NCBI GenBank assembly: GCA_021555105.2
Contig: CP134604.1
Coordinates: forward strand, 2,790,001-2,854,000
Length of the DNA: 64,000 nucleotides
Source of the DNA: Thalassospiraceae bacterium LMO-JJ14
Lineage (GTDB): Bacteria > Pseudomonadota > Alphaproteobacteria > Rhodospirillales > Casp-alpha2
Reading direction: 5' to 3'
This document shows, piece after piece, positions 16,412-24,545 of this stretch; within the stretch, counting starts at the first letter, position 1; the number at the start of each line of letters is the position of its first letter. The position numbers were made by a program, and so were the translations under genes. The notes beneath the pieces were generated by a model. The model saw nothing but the letters and a program-made list of their open reading frames with translations. It ran no database searches and was not told the DNA's origin.

Positions 16412-17406
16412 CCCACAACTTCCTTCACTTCTTTAGCCAGATTTTCTTTTTCAAAGCAGGCTGAGGTATGACCGGGCTCGATCTCTTCGAGAACCGGGAA
16501 ACTTTCCGCACAATGGTCCTGCGCAAAACGGCAACGCGGCCGGAACGAGCAGCCCGCGTCGAGCTTCGTCAGGTCGGGCGGCTGCCCGTCGACCGGGTCC
16601 AGCTTGTCGGTCCGCTGACGGTCCATGCGCGGCACCGATTTCAGCAGCGCCAGGGTATAGGGATGGCGCGGACGGTGATAAATGTCGCTGGCAATGCCGG
16701 ATTCGATGATCCGCCCGGCGTACATGACGTTGACCCGGTCGGCATAGCGCGCGACCACACCCAGGTTGTGGGTGATGATGATCATCGCCACGCCGAGTTC
16801 GCGCGTCAGGTTCTTCATCAATTCGAGAATCTGCGCCTGGATCGTCACGTCGAGCGCGGTCGTCGGCTCGTCGGCGATGATCAGTTTCGGGTCGCAGGCA
16901 AGCGCCATGGCGATCACCACACGCTGCCGCATGCCGCCAGACAAATGGTGCGGATACTGGGCCAGACGGCGGTCCGGTTCCGAAATCCCGACCATGCCGA
17001 GCAGCTTGACCGCCTTGGCCATGGCTTCTTCCTCGGACATGTTGAGGTGCGCGATCATCGGCTCCGTCAACTGCATGCCGATCGTCAGAACGGGGTTCAG
17101 CGACGTCATCGGTTCCTGGAAGATCATGCCGATGTCGCGGCCGCGGATGTTGCGCATTTCATCTTCTGAAAGCGCCAACAGATCCTGTCCATCGAACATG
17201 ATCGAGCCGCCGACAATCTTGCCGGGCGGCCAAGGAATAAGTCGCATGATGGTCATCGCCGTCACTGACTTGCCCGAACCGGACTCGCCCACCACGGCAA
17301 CGGTTTCACCTTCTTCGACAGTGTACGAAACACCATCGACAGCTTTCACAGTCCCAGCCGACGTAAAGAACTGGGTCTGGAGATCATTGATTTCCAGAAG
17401 GGCCAC
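16408..17406 (-). CDS. ABC transporter ATP-binding protein, DppD/OppD type
   Basis: A 332-residue ATPase and first gene of the leftward importer operon. Walker A is GESGSGKS (residues 40-47), the signature is LSGGMRQRVVIAMAL and Walker B/switch is LIIADEPTTALD. The C-terminal CSFRPRCRFAQDHC motif matches the oligopeptide subfamily. The start is GTG at 17406 with AGGGAGG 4-5 nt before it. The gene order here (ATPases, binding protein, permeases) differs from the common binding-protein-first order. The promoter must lie in the AT-rich 17407-17721 gap. Confidence 0.92.
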   Translation of the reverse strand: MALLEINDLQTQFFTSAGTVKAVDGVSYTVEEGETVAVVGESGSGKSVTAMTIMRLIPWPPGKIVGGSIMFDGQDLLALSEDEMRNIRGRDIGMIFQEPMTSLNPVLTIGMQLTEPMIAHLNMSEEEAMAKAVKLLGMVGISEPDRRLAQYPHHLSGGMRQRVVIAMALACDPKLIIADEPTTALDVTIQAQILELMKNLTRELGVAMIIITHNLGVVARYADRVNVMYAGRIIESGIASDIYHRPRHPYTLALLKSVPRMDRQRTDKLDPVDGQPPDLTKLDAGCSFRPRCRFAQDHCAESFPVLEEIEPGHTSACFEKENLAKEVKEVVG

Positions 17407-17721
17407 GTTTCCTCCCTAGTATTAGCCATAGATTTATTATTATTACATTCAAACCTAGTGTCGCGCACGATAGGTGTCAATTCATAACGCAATCCCATTT
17501 TTTTAGATTAATTATCCCATAATTTAATTTTTGTGAATAATGGGAAATGCGTGATATTCACATGAGTGATCATACAATCATATTCAATGAAAATTCGCAA
17601 AACGGCGGAAAAATTAGGCTTTAAGTGCATCAACCGCCTTGCCGGAGGCGAAAGTGCTTTGCATAGTGTCGCCTCACTTACAGATGAAATCTCATTTTGC
17701 CACACCGGGGAGAATACATTC
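17407..17721. other. Divergent intergenic region between the ABC operon and the decarboxylase-like gene
   Basis: About 315 bp without a convincing gene. It is much more AT-rich than its surroundings, especially 17425-17600, and must hold promoters for both directions. A weak inverted repeat (CCCAT at about 17515 and ATGGG at about 17540) is the only symmetry I see. The decarboxylase frame runs open back to 17566, but that part has no SD and no family match. Confidence 0.5.
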
Positions 17722-18126
17722 ATGGCATCGGAACAATTCGAGCGCGGACTGAAGTGCCGCAAGGAAGTTTTAGGCGAAGCGTATGTCGAGGCATCGTTGA
17801 GCAAGGCCGACGACTTCAATCGCGACTTTCAGGAGATGGTTACGGAGTATTGCTGGGGCGGCACCTGGGGCCGCGGCGTACTTTCCAAGCGCGACCGCTC
17901 TATTCTCAACCTCGGTATGCTGGCCGGCCTCGGCAAAAGCCATGAGTTCAAACTGCATTACCGCGGCGCCATCACCAACGGCCTTTCGCATGAAGACCTG
18001 CGCGAAATCCTGATCCAGATCGCCGTCTACTGCGGCATCCCGGCCGGCATCGAAGCCTACCGCCTGGCACGCGAAGTCAACGCCGAGCTCGGCATCGATG
18101 TCTCCAACATGGACGGAGGGAAATAA
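17722..18126 (+). CDS. Carboxymuconolactone decarboxylase family protein
   Basis: A 134-residue protein, the usual size for the gamma-carboxymuconolactone decarboxylase family, all helical. Family features are the FQEMVTEYCWGGTWGR segment, SKRDRSILNLGMLAGLG, the histidine in KLHYRGAITNGLS and the closing EILIQIAVYCGIPAGIEAYRLA. No CxxC is present, so it is not an AhpD-type peroxidase. PcaC removes CO2 from 4-carboxymuconolactone; many relatives have other substrates. The ATG at 17722 follows GGGGAGA. The gene is 2 bp upstream of a hydroxyacid dehydrogenase, so the two form one unit. Confidence 0.82.
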   Translation: MASEQFERGLKCRKEVLGEAYVEASLSKADDFNRDFQEMVTEYCWGGTWGRGVLSKRDRSILNLGMLAGLGKSHEFKLHYRGAITNGLSHEDLREILIQIAVYCGIPAGIEAYRLAREVNAELGIDVSNMDGGK

Positions 18127-18128
18127 CA

Positions 18129-19001
18129 ATGTCCACGCCTTCAGTATTCGGTTTTGTCGGCCTCGGCCAGATGGGCGGCCCGATGGCCACCAACATCACC
18201 CAGAAATGCGGCAAGGATGTCTATGTCTATGACAAGGCCGGCACCGCCGAGCGCGCGCCTGAAGGCGCCAAGCTCGCGAACTCGCTGGGCGATGTGCTGA
18301 GCACCGCTGATACGGTGTTCATGTCGGTTCCGGACGGGCCGGTCTCGATCGCCCTGGCGAAGGAAATCGCCGCCGCCGAAGACCGCCGTACCAGCGTCGT
18401 CGTCGATCTCTCGACGATCGGTCCGGAAGCCGCGCGCGAAGCCGCCGCGATCCTGAACGACGCCGGTGTCACCTATATCGATGCCCCTGTTTCGGGCGGC
18501 CAGGCCGGCGCCGTTGCCGGCACCATCACGATCATGTGGGGCGGACCGAAGGTGGTGCTCGACGCGCACATGGACGTTATGGATACGTTCACCGGCAACG
18601 TCGTGCATTGCGGCGAGAATCCCGGGCAGGGCCAGGCGGTGAAAATCCTCAACAACTTCCTCTCGGCGACGGCGTTTGCGTCGACCTGCGAGGCCGTCCT
18701 TTACGGCATGTCCGAAGGCGTCGAGATGAAGACCATCCTGGATGCGGTCAACGTCTCGACCGGACGCAACACGGCCAGCATGGACAAATTCCCGAAACGG
18801 ATTCTGACCGAAACCTACGACTGCGGTTTCGCCACCAAGCTGCAGTCCAAGGACATGAACCTGTTCCTCAAGAACGCCAAGGCCGCCGGTACGCCGCTGA
18901 CGGTCGCGGCCGTCGTCGCCGCCATCTGGAACGGTTGCGATGCCGCCAAGCCGGACAGCGACATCTCGCGGATCTACGATTACATCCGCGAAAAAGGCTG
19001 A
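18129..19001 (+). CDS. NAD(P)-dependent beta-hydroxyacid dehydrogenase (3-hydroxyisobutyrate dehydrogenase family)
   Basis: A 290-residue protein with the complete family pattern: GFVGLGQMGGPMA at the cofactor site (residues 8-20), the substrate loop DAPVSGGQAGAVAGT around 119-133, and the catalytic lysine in GQAVKILNN (about K172). The C-terminal helical domain has normal length. It oxidises or reduces a beta-hydroxyacid such as 3-hydroxyisobutyrate or tartronate semialdehyde. It follows the decarboxylase-like gene by 2 bp and ends before a folded repeat, facing an FMN hydroxyacid oxidase. The setting suggests a small hydroxyacid pathway, not amino-acid breakdown in particular. Confidence 0.88.
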   Translation: MSTPSVFGFVGLGQMGGPMATNITQKCGKDVYVYDKAGTAERAPEGAKLANSLGDVLSTADTVFMSVPDGPVSIALAKEIAAAEDRRTSVVVDLSTIGPEAAREAAAILNDAGVTYIDAPVSGGQAGAVAGTITIMWGGPKVVLDAHMDVMDTFTGNVVHCGENPGQGQAVKILNNFLSATAFASTCEAVLYGMSEGVEMKTILDAVNVSTGRNTASMDKFPKRILTETYDCGFATKLQSKDMNLFLKNAKAAGTPLTVAAVVAAIWNGCDAAKPDSDISRIYDYIREKG

Positions 19002-19011
19002 CGCGCTTACC

Positions 19012-19112
19012 GCCCTTCGAGACGGCCCCATCTTATTGATGGGGCCTCCTCAGGGTGAGGCAAACAAAATCCCTCGTCCTGAGGAGCAAGCAAAGCGCGT
19101 GTCTCGAAGGAC
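19012..19112. repeat. Folded intergenic repeat, family C
   Basis: An element with outer arms CCTTCGAGAC (19014-19023) and its complement (about 19100-19109), an internal GGCCCCAT/ATGGGGCC hairpin (19024-19046) and CCTCCTCAGG/CCTGAGGAG arms. It separates convergent genes. Only one copy is in the window. Confidence 0.65.
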
Positions 19113-19135
19113 GAAGGACTTTTTTTCAGACCCTA

Positions 19136-20245
19136 TCAGTACCCCAGTTCAAGCAACGGAAACGCCGACAAGGCGTGCGGTGCATTCACCGTGTCCGGCT
19201 CCTCGAACACATGCGCAGGCGTCAGCTCGTCGTAACCGAGAACACCCAGATTGCCGAGACACACCTGCACTTCTTCTTCGAGCAGGTTCAACATGTGCAC
19301 CACGCCCTCACGGCCCGCCGCAGCAAAGGCCAGCCCCTGCAGACGGCCGATGCCGACCGCATCCGCCCCCAGCGCCATGGCCTTGACCACGTCGGCGCCG
19401 CGCATGACGCCGCCATCGAGGATAATCTTCGCCTTGTTGTCGACGGCGGCGACGACTTCCGGCAGCACCGCAGCACCGCCCCGCCCGTGATCTAGCTGGC
19501 GGCCGCCGTGGTTCGACACATATATAACGTCGCAGCCTTCCCTGACCGCGATCTCGGCGTCCTCGGCGGTAGCGATCCCTTTCAGGATCAGCGGGATATC
19601 GTATTTGTCGCGAACACGCTTGAAGTCATCCCAGTTGAACGAGCGCTGGTATTCCTCACCGACCGCCTGGGTCTGGCGCGACACCGACAGAAAGCCCTTG
19701 GCCTTGTCGCGCTCGCGCCGCCCGTAGTAGTCCAGATCGATGGTAAAGCAGAACCCCATGTAGCCCTTGTCGATGGCGCGGTCGATGTGATCGTCGACCC
19801 ATGCCGCGTCGCCGCGTACATAAAGCTGATAAATCCTGGCCGCATCGGGGGCCGCATCGGCAACGGCCTCCAGCCCCGGCTTACAGACCGAGCTCAGCAT
19901 GTGCACGCAGCCGAACTCGCCGGCCGCCTTCGACACCCCCGCCCCGCCGGTTTCGCTGAACTGCTGCAGCGACCCGATCGGCGCCAGGATCACCGGCAGA
20001 CGCAGATCGCGGCCGAGGAAATTCGCGTGCGAACTCAGCGCGGTGACGTCGCGCATCACGCGCGGGCGAAAGGCGAGCCGGTCCAGCGCCATGCGGTTGC
20101 GCTTCTGCGTGGTTTCCGTTTCGGCGCCGCCGATCAGGTAATCCCAGGCCCCGTCGTCGAGGTTCTCGCGCGCTGCCGGGACGAATTTGTGCAGCACCGG
20201 AAACCGGCTTTCGACATCGCTCATCGCATTCTCAGCATCGGACAT
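19136..20245 (-). CDS. FMN-dependent alpha-hydroxyacid oxidase/dehydrogenase
   Basis: A 369-residue TIM-barrel flavoprotein of the glycolate oxidase / L-lactate dehydrogenase family, which turns 2-hydroxyacids into 2-oxoacids. Seen are the N-terminal DYLIGGAETE block, PVILAPIGSLQQFSE, the FMN lysine in LILKGIA and the catalytic histidine-arginine pair in VSNHGGRQLDHGR. The phosphate-binding end is KIILDGGVMRGADVVKAMALGADAVGIGR. The canonical tyrosine near the N-terminus is represented by DYLIGGAE, with glycine where many members have alanine. The RraA-fold gene 26 bp upstream is probably co-transcribed. Confidence 0.88.
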   Translation of the reverse strand: MSDAENAMSDVESRFPVLHKFVPAARENLDDGAWDYLIGGAETETTQKRNRMALDRLAFRPRVMRDVTALSSHANFLGRDLRLPVILAPIGSLQQFSETGGAGVSKAAGEFGCVHMLSSVCKPGLEAVADAAPDAARIYQLYVRGDAAWVDDHIDRAIDKGYMGFCFTIDLDYYGRRERDKAKGFLSVSRQTQAVGEEYQRSFNWDDFKRVRDKYDIPLILKGIATAEDAEIAVREGCDVIYVSNHGGRQLDHGRGGAAVLPEVVAAVDNKAKIILDGGVMRGADVVKAMALGADAVGIGRLQGLAFAAAGREGVVHMLNLLEEEVQVCLGNLGVLGYDELTPAHVFEEPDTVNAPHALSAFPLLELGY

Positions 20246-20271
20246 AGTCTTTACTCACTCCCAAACGTTTC

Positions 20272-20760
20272 TCAGTGGATCGGTTTCTTGCAGACGATCA
20301 CGCAATCCAGATCGGCATAGATATAATCACCCGGCTTGATCACCGCGCCGCCGAACTTCAATTCGACGTCGGCCAGACCGATGCCGTCGGTGCGCGGACG
20401 CATTGCCGTGCTCTTGAGCGCCTTGGTGCCGAAATCCAGTTCGGCGAATTCGTGGGTATCGCGCACCGCGCCGTTGAAGATCAAACCTTCCCAGCCCTGA
20501 TTGCAGGCTTCAAGCGCGATATTGCCGCCGCACAGCGCGCGCCGCATCGAGCCGCGCCCGTCGACCACCAGCACCTTGCCCTTTCCGCCGCGACGCAGGA
20601 TATCCATGATGCCCTTGTTGTCCTCGTACGTCGAAAACGTCACCGCCTCGCCGTGAAAGCACGGGCGTTTGGCGAAGTCGTAAAACATCAACTCGACAAT
20701 TTGCGCATCGGGATCGTCGTCGCAGATGTCGGCGCATCTGACGATATCTTGGTCGGTCAT
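20272..20760 (-). CDS. RraA family protein
   Basis: A 162-residue protein of RraA type, with the short single-domain length of E. coli RraA. It has the N-terminal ADICDDDPDA segment, GKVLVVDGRGSMRRALCGGN and NGAVRDTHEF. RraA of E. coli inhibits RNase E, while other members are HMG/CHA aldolases or oxaloacetate decarboxylases. The aspartate 21 residues before the catalytic arginine in RraA (GDM) is glycine here (GGN), so metal catalysis may be lost. I placed the start at ATG 20760; a TTG at 20805 would add 15 residues. It is probably in one unit with the FMN oxidase. Confidence 0.78.
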   Translation of the reverse strand: MTDQDIVRCADICDDDPDAQIVELMFYDFAKRPCFHGEAVTFSTYEDNKGIMDILRRGGKGKVLVVDGRGSMRRALCGGNIALEACNQGWEGLIFNGAVRDTHEFAELDFGTKALKSTAMRPRTDGIGLADVELKFGGAVIKPGDYIYADLDCVIVCKKPIH

Positions 20761-20894
20761 TATCTTGGTGTCCCCGGGATAGATTTGTAAATTTTTTGCA
20801 GACAAACTCTACGAAGTCTTGGGCCGACGGTCCATCGTCATTACATTGCCGTTATACAGATTTCGAGATTTCAAAATTCCAGAGGAGATTTCAC

Positions 20895-21188
20895 GTGAGT
20901 AAATTCGCCATCTTCGTTACCGTCAAAGTCAAGGACGGCATGGTCGACGACTTCCTGGCCCATGCGCTGGCCAATGCGACCGCCGCCGTCAGGGACGAGC
21001 CGAACTGCCATATGTTCCGTGTCATGCGCAATCAGGCCGACCCGCAGACGGTGCATTTCTATGAAGTCTATACCGAGGCCGGCAGCCTCGATTACCACCG
21101 CGAAACGCCGCACTACAAAGCCTACGACAGCGCCGTCGCCGACATGATCGCGGAAAAATCCATCGTCAAGGTCGACCTTCTGCACTAA
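20895..21188 (+). CDS. ABM-domain (antibiotic biosynthesis monooxygenase-like) small protein
   Basis: A 97-residue single-domain ferredoxin-like protein of the ABM family. It opens FAIFVTVKVKDGMVDDF, has the NCHMFRVMRNQADPQTVHFYEVY strand pair and ends TPHYKAYD then the C-terminal strand. Members include quinol monooxygenases and AI-2 lyase LsrG, which act without cofactors. The GTG start at 20895 has a strong GAGGAG 7 nt upstream, giving the exact family length. It is divergent from the RraA gene; the 134-bp gap holds both promoters. It stands alone. Substrate unknown. Confidence 0.8.
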   Translation: MSKFAIFVTVKVKDGMVDDFLAHALANATAAVRDEPNCHMFRVMRNQADPQTVHFYEVYTEAGSLDYHRETPHYKAYDSAVADMIAEKSIVKVDLLH

Positions 21189-21386
21189 GCCGCCACACAA
21201 GCGGCGCCTCGCCATACATCTACCCGGTTTTTTGCCTGTCATCCCGGACACGGGTTGGCATGACATTACATGACGCGTGGGCTTCTGACCCTGGCGGCAG
21301 AAACCGCGCCGGGAAATGTCGGGTTGACCCAATATTTTCCCTTGAGTAGATTTTTAGACATCTTTCCCCGTTCAAGGTGTCTTGTG

Positions 21387-22223
21387 ATGCATTGCGAGCC
21401 CGCCAAATTCATTTTAAGAAGTTTTTCGACCATCCTGCTTTGTGCGGTTCTGGCGGGTTGTGTAACGACGTCGCCCAGAACCGGTTTTGTCACCGCGACA
21501 CCCTTGGCACAGCCAACGGCGGGCAGGCACGAAGGTGAAATGCCGCCCATCGCTGTAAAGAACCCGGCCTCTGCAGTGGTTATCGTCTACTCTCACGGCA
21601 CCCGCCGTCCGCAATATAAAGAGGACTGTTCACGCTGGGGAAACTCGGTTCCGGATTCAGTCCTGTCACTGGAACAAAATGACGGCTTCCATGTCTTCTT
21701 TCTTTGCTCCAATGCAACAGACAACGGAATCCGGGGATCCTATATCTACAGCCGCGCCCGCGAGATCGACGGCATCCTGGACCAATTGATCGCGGCGGGG
21801 GTTCAGCCGCGAAATATCTTCCTGGCCGGACATTCGGCTGGTGCCTGGTCGTCGTTGATGGCGGCACGCAATAGCGAGCGGAAGTACAATGCGGCCATCC
21901 TTTTTGCACCGGCTTGTTGCGGCCCCAGGTACGAGGAAACGATTTATCCCGAATGGCGCGGTATGGTGCGGCCGACTCAGGTGCGCGAGATTTCATCGGC
22001 GCAGCGGCTGAATGCACTTGTTTACGGATACCCGGATGACGATTTCAATCGGCCGCAGGAACTCAGGTTCCTGACCGAAGCCTATCCCGAAACGGTGACG
22101 CTCATGGATTATTCCTGCGGGAGCGGGCACATGACGCATCTTCGCGATTGCCGCGCCGGTGAAACAGCAGATCAGATCCTAAGCTTCATACGTGCGCGCA
22201 CGGCGGCGTACAGGGGGTCATAA
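21387..22223 (+). CDS. Lipoprotein alpha/beta hydrolase
   Basis: A 278-residue protein with a lipoprotein signal: basic start, hydrophobic core and lipobox VLAGC with the lipidated cysteine at residue 25. The mature part is an alpha/beta hydrolase: strand VVIVYSHGTRRPQ, the nucleophile elbow GHSAG (S150), a later aspartate in GYPDDDF and a histidine in SGHMTHL. The domain contains several cysteines that could form disulfides, fitting a periplasmic site. I chose the ATG at 21387 because it starts directly before the signal. It is convergent with a second lipoprotein hydrolase of a different sequence type. Substrate unknown. Confidence 0.75.
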   Translation: MHCEPAKFILRSFSTILLCAVLAGCVTTSPRTGFVTATPLAQPTAGRHEGEMPPIAVKNPASAVVIVYSHGTRRPQYKEDCSRWGNSVPDSVLSLEQNDGFHVFFLCSNATDNGIRGSYIYSRAREIDGILDQLIAAGVQPRNIFLAGHSAGAWSSLMAARNSERKYNAAILFAPACCGPRYEETIYPEWRGMVRPTQVREISSAQRLNALVYGYPDDDFNRPQELRFLTEAYPETVTLMDYSCGSGHMTHLRDCRAGETADQILSFIRARTAAYRGS

Positions 22224-22288
22224 GGCAGGGGATCGTGAGGCGAATCGCCCTACCTCCAACCCGAGGGGCCTGACAAATCCCTTACTTG

Positions 22289-23113
22289 TCAGAAGACTTC
22301 CCGTGCGGCCGACAAAACGATTTCGCGTGCTTGCACAGTTAATCTGGGGTTTGGGTGAATAGTAACGGTTTGATTCCCGAACGATACCGTCCCTCCCTTG
22401 TTATCGTCGAACGCATGGGTGCCGCCGGGCATCACATGAATACGGAAGTCCTTGCCATTGCGTTTGGCGTCCTCTGCCAGCCCGACACACTGCCTCGACG
22501 GCGAGAGATCATCGCTGTCACCGACGATCAACAGAACCGGGGCATCGGTCGTTCCTTTGTTCACACCCAGAATGCAGTTTCCATACAAGTTGACGTTCAG
22601 GGCGGGTTTTTGCCCGCCGAATTCCGAGGCGGAAAATTGCAAGGTCGACATGACGATGGAGCCGCCGCGCGAAAACCCCATGGTCGCGACTTTCGACGCG
22701 TCGACGCGGGGATGGGTTGAGATGAACCTGACCGCACCGATCAGGTCATGGGGGTTTTTCGGGCCGCCGGGACCGCCCCGCGACATGCCCCGCGTGGCAT
22801 AGTAATCTACCTGAAACGATGCGATCCCATTGTCGTTGAAGAACTTGGCCCAGGTGCTGTCCCTGTAACCCTGGCCCTGGCTGCCGTGCATGATGACCAC
22901 CACCGGCACCTTCCCCGTCGCGTTTTCCGGAAAATCCAGCGTGCCGATCAGGTCGATGTTCTGGCCGTTCCAATAGCTTTTCGGCGAGGCGAAGCGGATC
23001 GTCCCGGCATCCGTTGCCGTCAGATTGACTTTCTTCTCGGCAACGCATGCGCTGAGAATGGATAGGACCGAGAACAGGACAAAAAGTTTCATCGTCGATT
23101 TGATCATATCCAT
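22289..23113 (-). CDS. Lipoprotein dienelactone-hydrolase-like alpha/beta hydrolase
   Basis: A 274-residue lipoprotein: signal with lipobox ILSAC (cysteine at 23), then an alpha/beta hydrolase of dienelactone-hydrolase build. Visible are VVVIMHGSQGQGYRDSTWA, the nucleophile elbow GFSRGG (S148), the acid region LLIVGDSDDLSPS and the histidine in PGGTHAFDD. GAGGGG precedes the start. DLH-type lipoproteins are usually esterases or peptidases of broad range. It is the convergent neighbour of the other lipoprotein hydrolase, from which it differs too much to be a recent copy. Confidence 0.82.
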   Translation of the reverse strand: MDMIKSTMKLFVLFSVLSILSACVAEKKVNLTATDAGTIRFASPKSYWNGQNIDLIGTLDFPENATGKVPVVVIMHGSQGQGYRDSTWAKFFNDNGIASFQVDYYATRGMSRGGPGGPKNPHDLIGAVRFISTHPRVDASKVATMGFSRGGSIVMSTLQFSASEFGGQKPALNVNLYGNCILGVNKGTTDAPVLLIVGDSDDLSPSRQCVGLAEDAKRNGKDFRIHVMPGGTHAFDDNKGGTVSFGNQTVTIHPNPRLTVQAREIVLSAAREVF

Positions 23114-23255
23114 ATCCGCCCCTCATTGTGATCGAATCAAACCAAGCGACCACAGGGCCGTTGATGTAGATACACAAATATTGTTCAAAACCCCGGGGAA
23201 GATGTCCACACGAAAAGAATATTCGAATAATCATTCGGATTCATCGAACGTGGCG

Positions 23256-24545
23256 CTATTTGTTCTCACGGAAATTCCGCCACATCACCATGGCGCCCGC
23301 GAACATCACGGCGCCGATGACGACCCAGGCGAGGCCGTAGTTCATTTCGCTGTGATCGAGGATCAGACCAAATATCGGCGGCCCGGCCGCGCCGCCGATG
23401 GACCACGCGACGGCGTTGTAGCCGATGCCGGAACCGATCAGCTCGGAAGGTACCGTCTCGGCGGTCATCGACAGCACCAGCGCCGCATAGGATGCCATCG
23501 CCAGGCCCATGACGGCGGCCAACGCCATCAGCCCCCAGTACGGCCAGCCGGGATTGACGAACAGCGTCACGGCGCAAACGCCAAGGCACGACGAGACGAT
23601 CGCCACCGTGATGCCCTTGCGCCGCCCGCCCAGAAAAACATCCGAGATATAGGGGAAGCCGACCCTGCCGATGGCGCTCGTGCCTTGTGCAAACGCGACG
23701 CCGAGCGCGGCGATGGGCTGGCTGGCCTGTGCCGCATCTTTCAGGAACAACGCCATGTAGGTAAACAGGCTCGATTGGCCGGTATTGAACAATATCGCCG
23801 AGACACAAATGACGTTCATGTTGCGGTTGGTGATGACCGTCTTGAGATCGGCAATGATCTGCCGCATGCCGCCTGTCCCCGCATGCGGCTTGCGCGTCAG
23901 CGGCAGCCACGCAAGCGCCGCGACAAAGGTCATGCCGACCGCGATCCACAGCACGCTACGCCAGTCCATGAAGGCCGCCATCACGCCGCCACCGGCACCG
24001 AGCAAGCCGCCGAGCGGCACGCCGAGTTGCTTCATGCCCATCGCCGTTCCGGTCCACGCCGGCGGGAACCAGCGCATGACGCCCTTGGCGGTCGCCGGAT
24101 TGACGAACGAATAACCGAGACCGATCAGGAACGATGCCGCCAGCGCCGGCAGGAACGTGTCGGCCAGGGCGAACAGCACTGTCCCCGCCGACATGGTCAT
24201 CATCGAACCGAACAGCGTCCAGCCGACACCGAGGCGGTCGGTGACGGCGCCGCTGGGTAACGCGGATAAAAGCTGCGCGCCGAACACACAGGACATGAAA
24301 AGCCCGAATTGCGCCGCGGAAATGCCGAGGTCCTCGCGGATCACCGGCCCCATGGCCATGATCGACAGATAGCATGACGTGCCGACCGTATGCGCGAGAC
24401 CGAGCAGGAAGATGCGAGCGCGCCAGGGATTAAACCCGGCCGGCGGGCCGGAGGGATTAAACCCGGCCGGCGGGCCGGAGGGATTGAAGCCTTGCGGCAA
24501 CGGGTTCGGCACGGGCGCGGGTTGGCCGTCGGCGCTGTCACTCAC
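23256..24545 (-). CDS. MFS transporter (2 of 2) with repeat-bearing N-terminus
   Basis: A 429-residue major facilitator carrier with 12 predicted spans. Loop marks are GAVTDRLGVGWTL between spans 2 and 3 and a GIGYNAVAWSIGGAAGPP stretch in the C-half. The start is GTG at 24545, overlapping the stop of the preceding MFS gene (GTGA), so translation is coupled. The frame runs open much further upstream only as a shadow of that gene. Before the first span lie two perfect copies of GFNPSGPPA plus a partial third, encoded by a 27-bp tandem repeat. It ends a five-gene acyl-CoA operon and probably imports a carboxylate used by it. Confidence 0.85.
   Translation of the reverse strand: MSDSADGQPAPVPNPLPQGFNPSGPPAGFNPSGPPAGFNPWRARIFLLGLAHTVGTSCYLSIMAMGPVIREDLGISAAQFGLFMSCVFGAQLLSALPSGAVTDRLGVGWTLFGSMMTMSAGTVLFALADTFLPALAASFLIGLGYSFVNPATAKGVMRWFPPAWTGTAMGMKQLGVPLGGLLGAGGGVMAAFMDWRSVLWIAVGMTFVAALAWLPLTRKPHAGTGGMRQIIADLKTVITNRNMNVICVSAILFNTGQSSLFTYMALFLKDAAQASQPIAALGVAFAQGTSAIGRVGFPYISDVFLGGRRKGITVAIVSSCLGVCAVTLFVNPGWPYWGLMALAAVMGLAMASYAALVLSMTAETVPSELIGSGIGYNAVAWSIGGAAGPPIFGLILDHSEMNYGLAWVVIGAVMFAGAMVMWRNFRENK
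24427..24480. repeat. 27-bp perfect tandem repeat inside an MFS gene
   Basis: Two identical 27-bp units back to back, followed by a partial third. Each unit is in frame and encodes GFNPSGPPA on the minus strand. The GC-rich core GGCCGGCGGGCC is itself palindromic. Length change here would keep the frame. Confidence 0.85.

Noticed and set aside
17566-17721. N-terminal extension of the carboxymuconolactone decarboxylase-like protein
   Set aside because: AT-rich, no SD and no family match; the ATG at 17722 gives the standard length.
24427-24480. Tandem repeat considered as CRISPR or mobile repeat
   Set aside because: Units touch without spacers and are in-frame coding.
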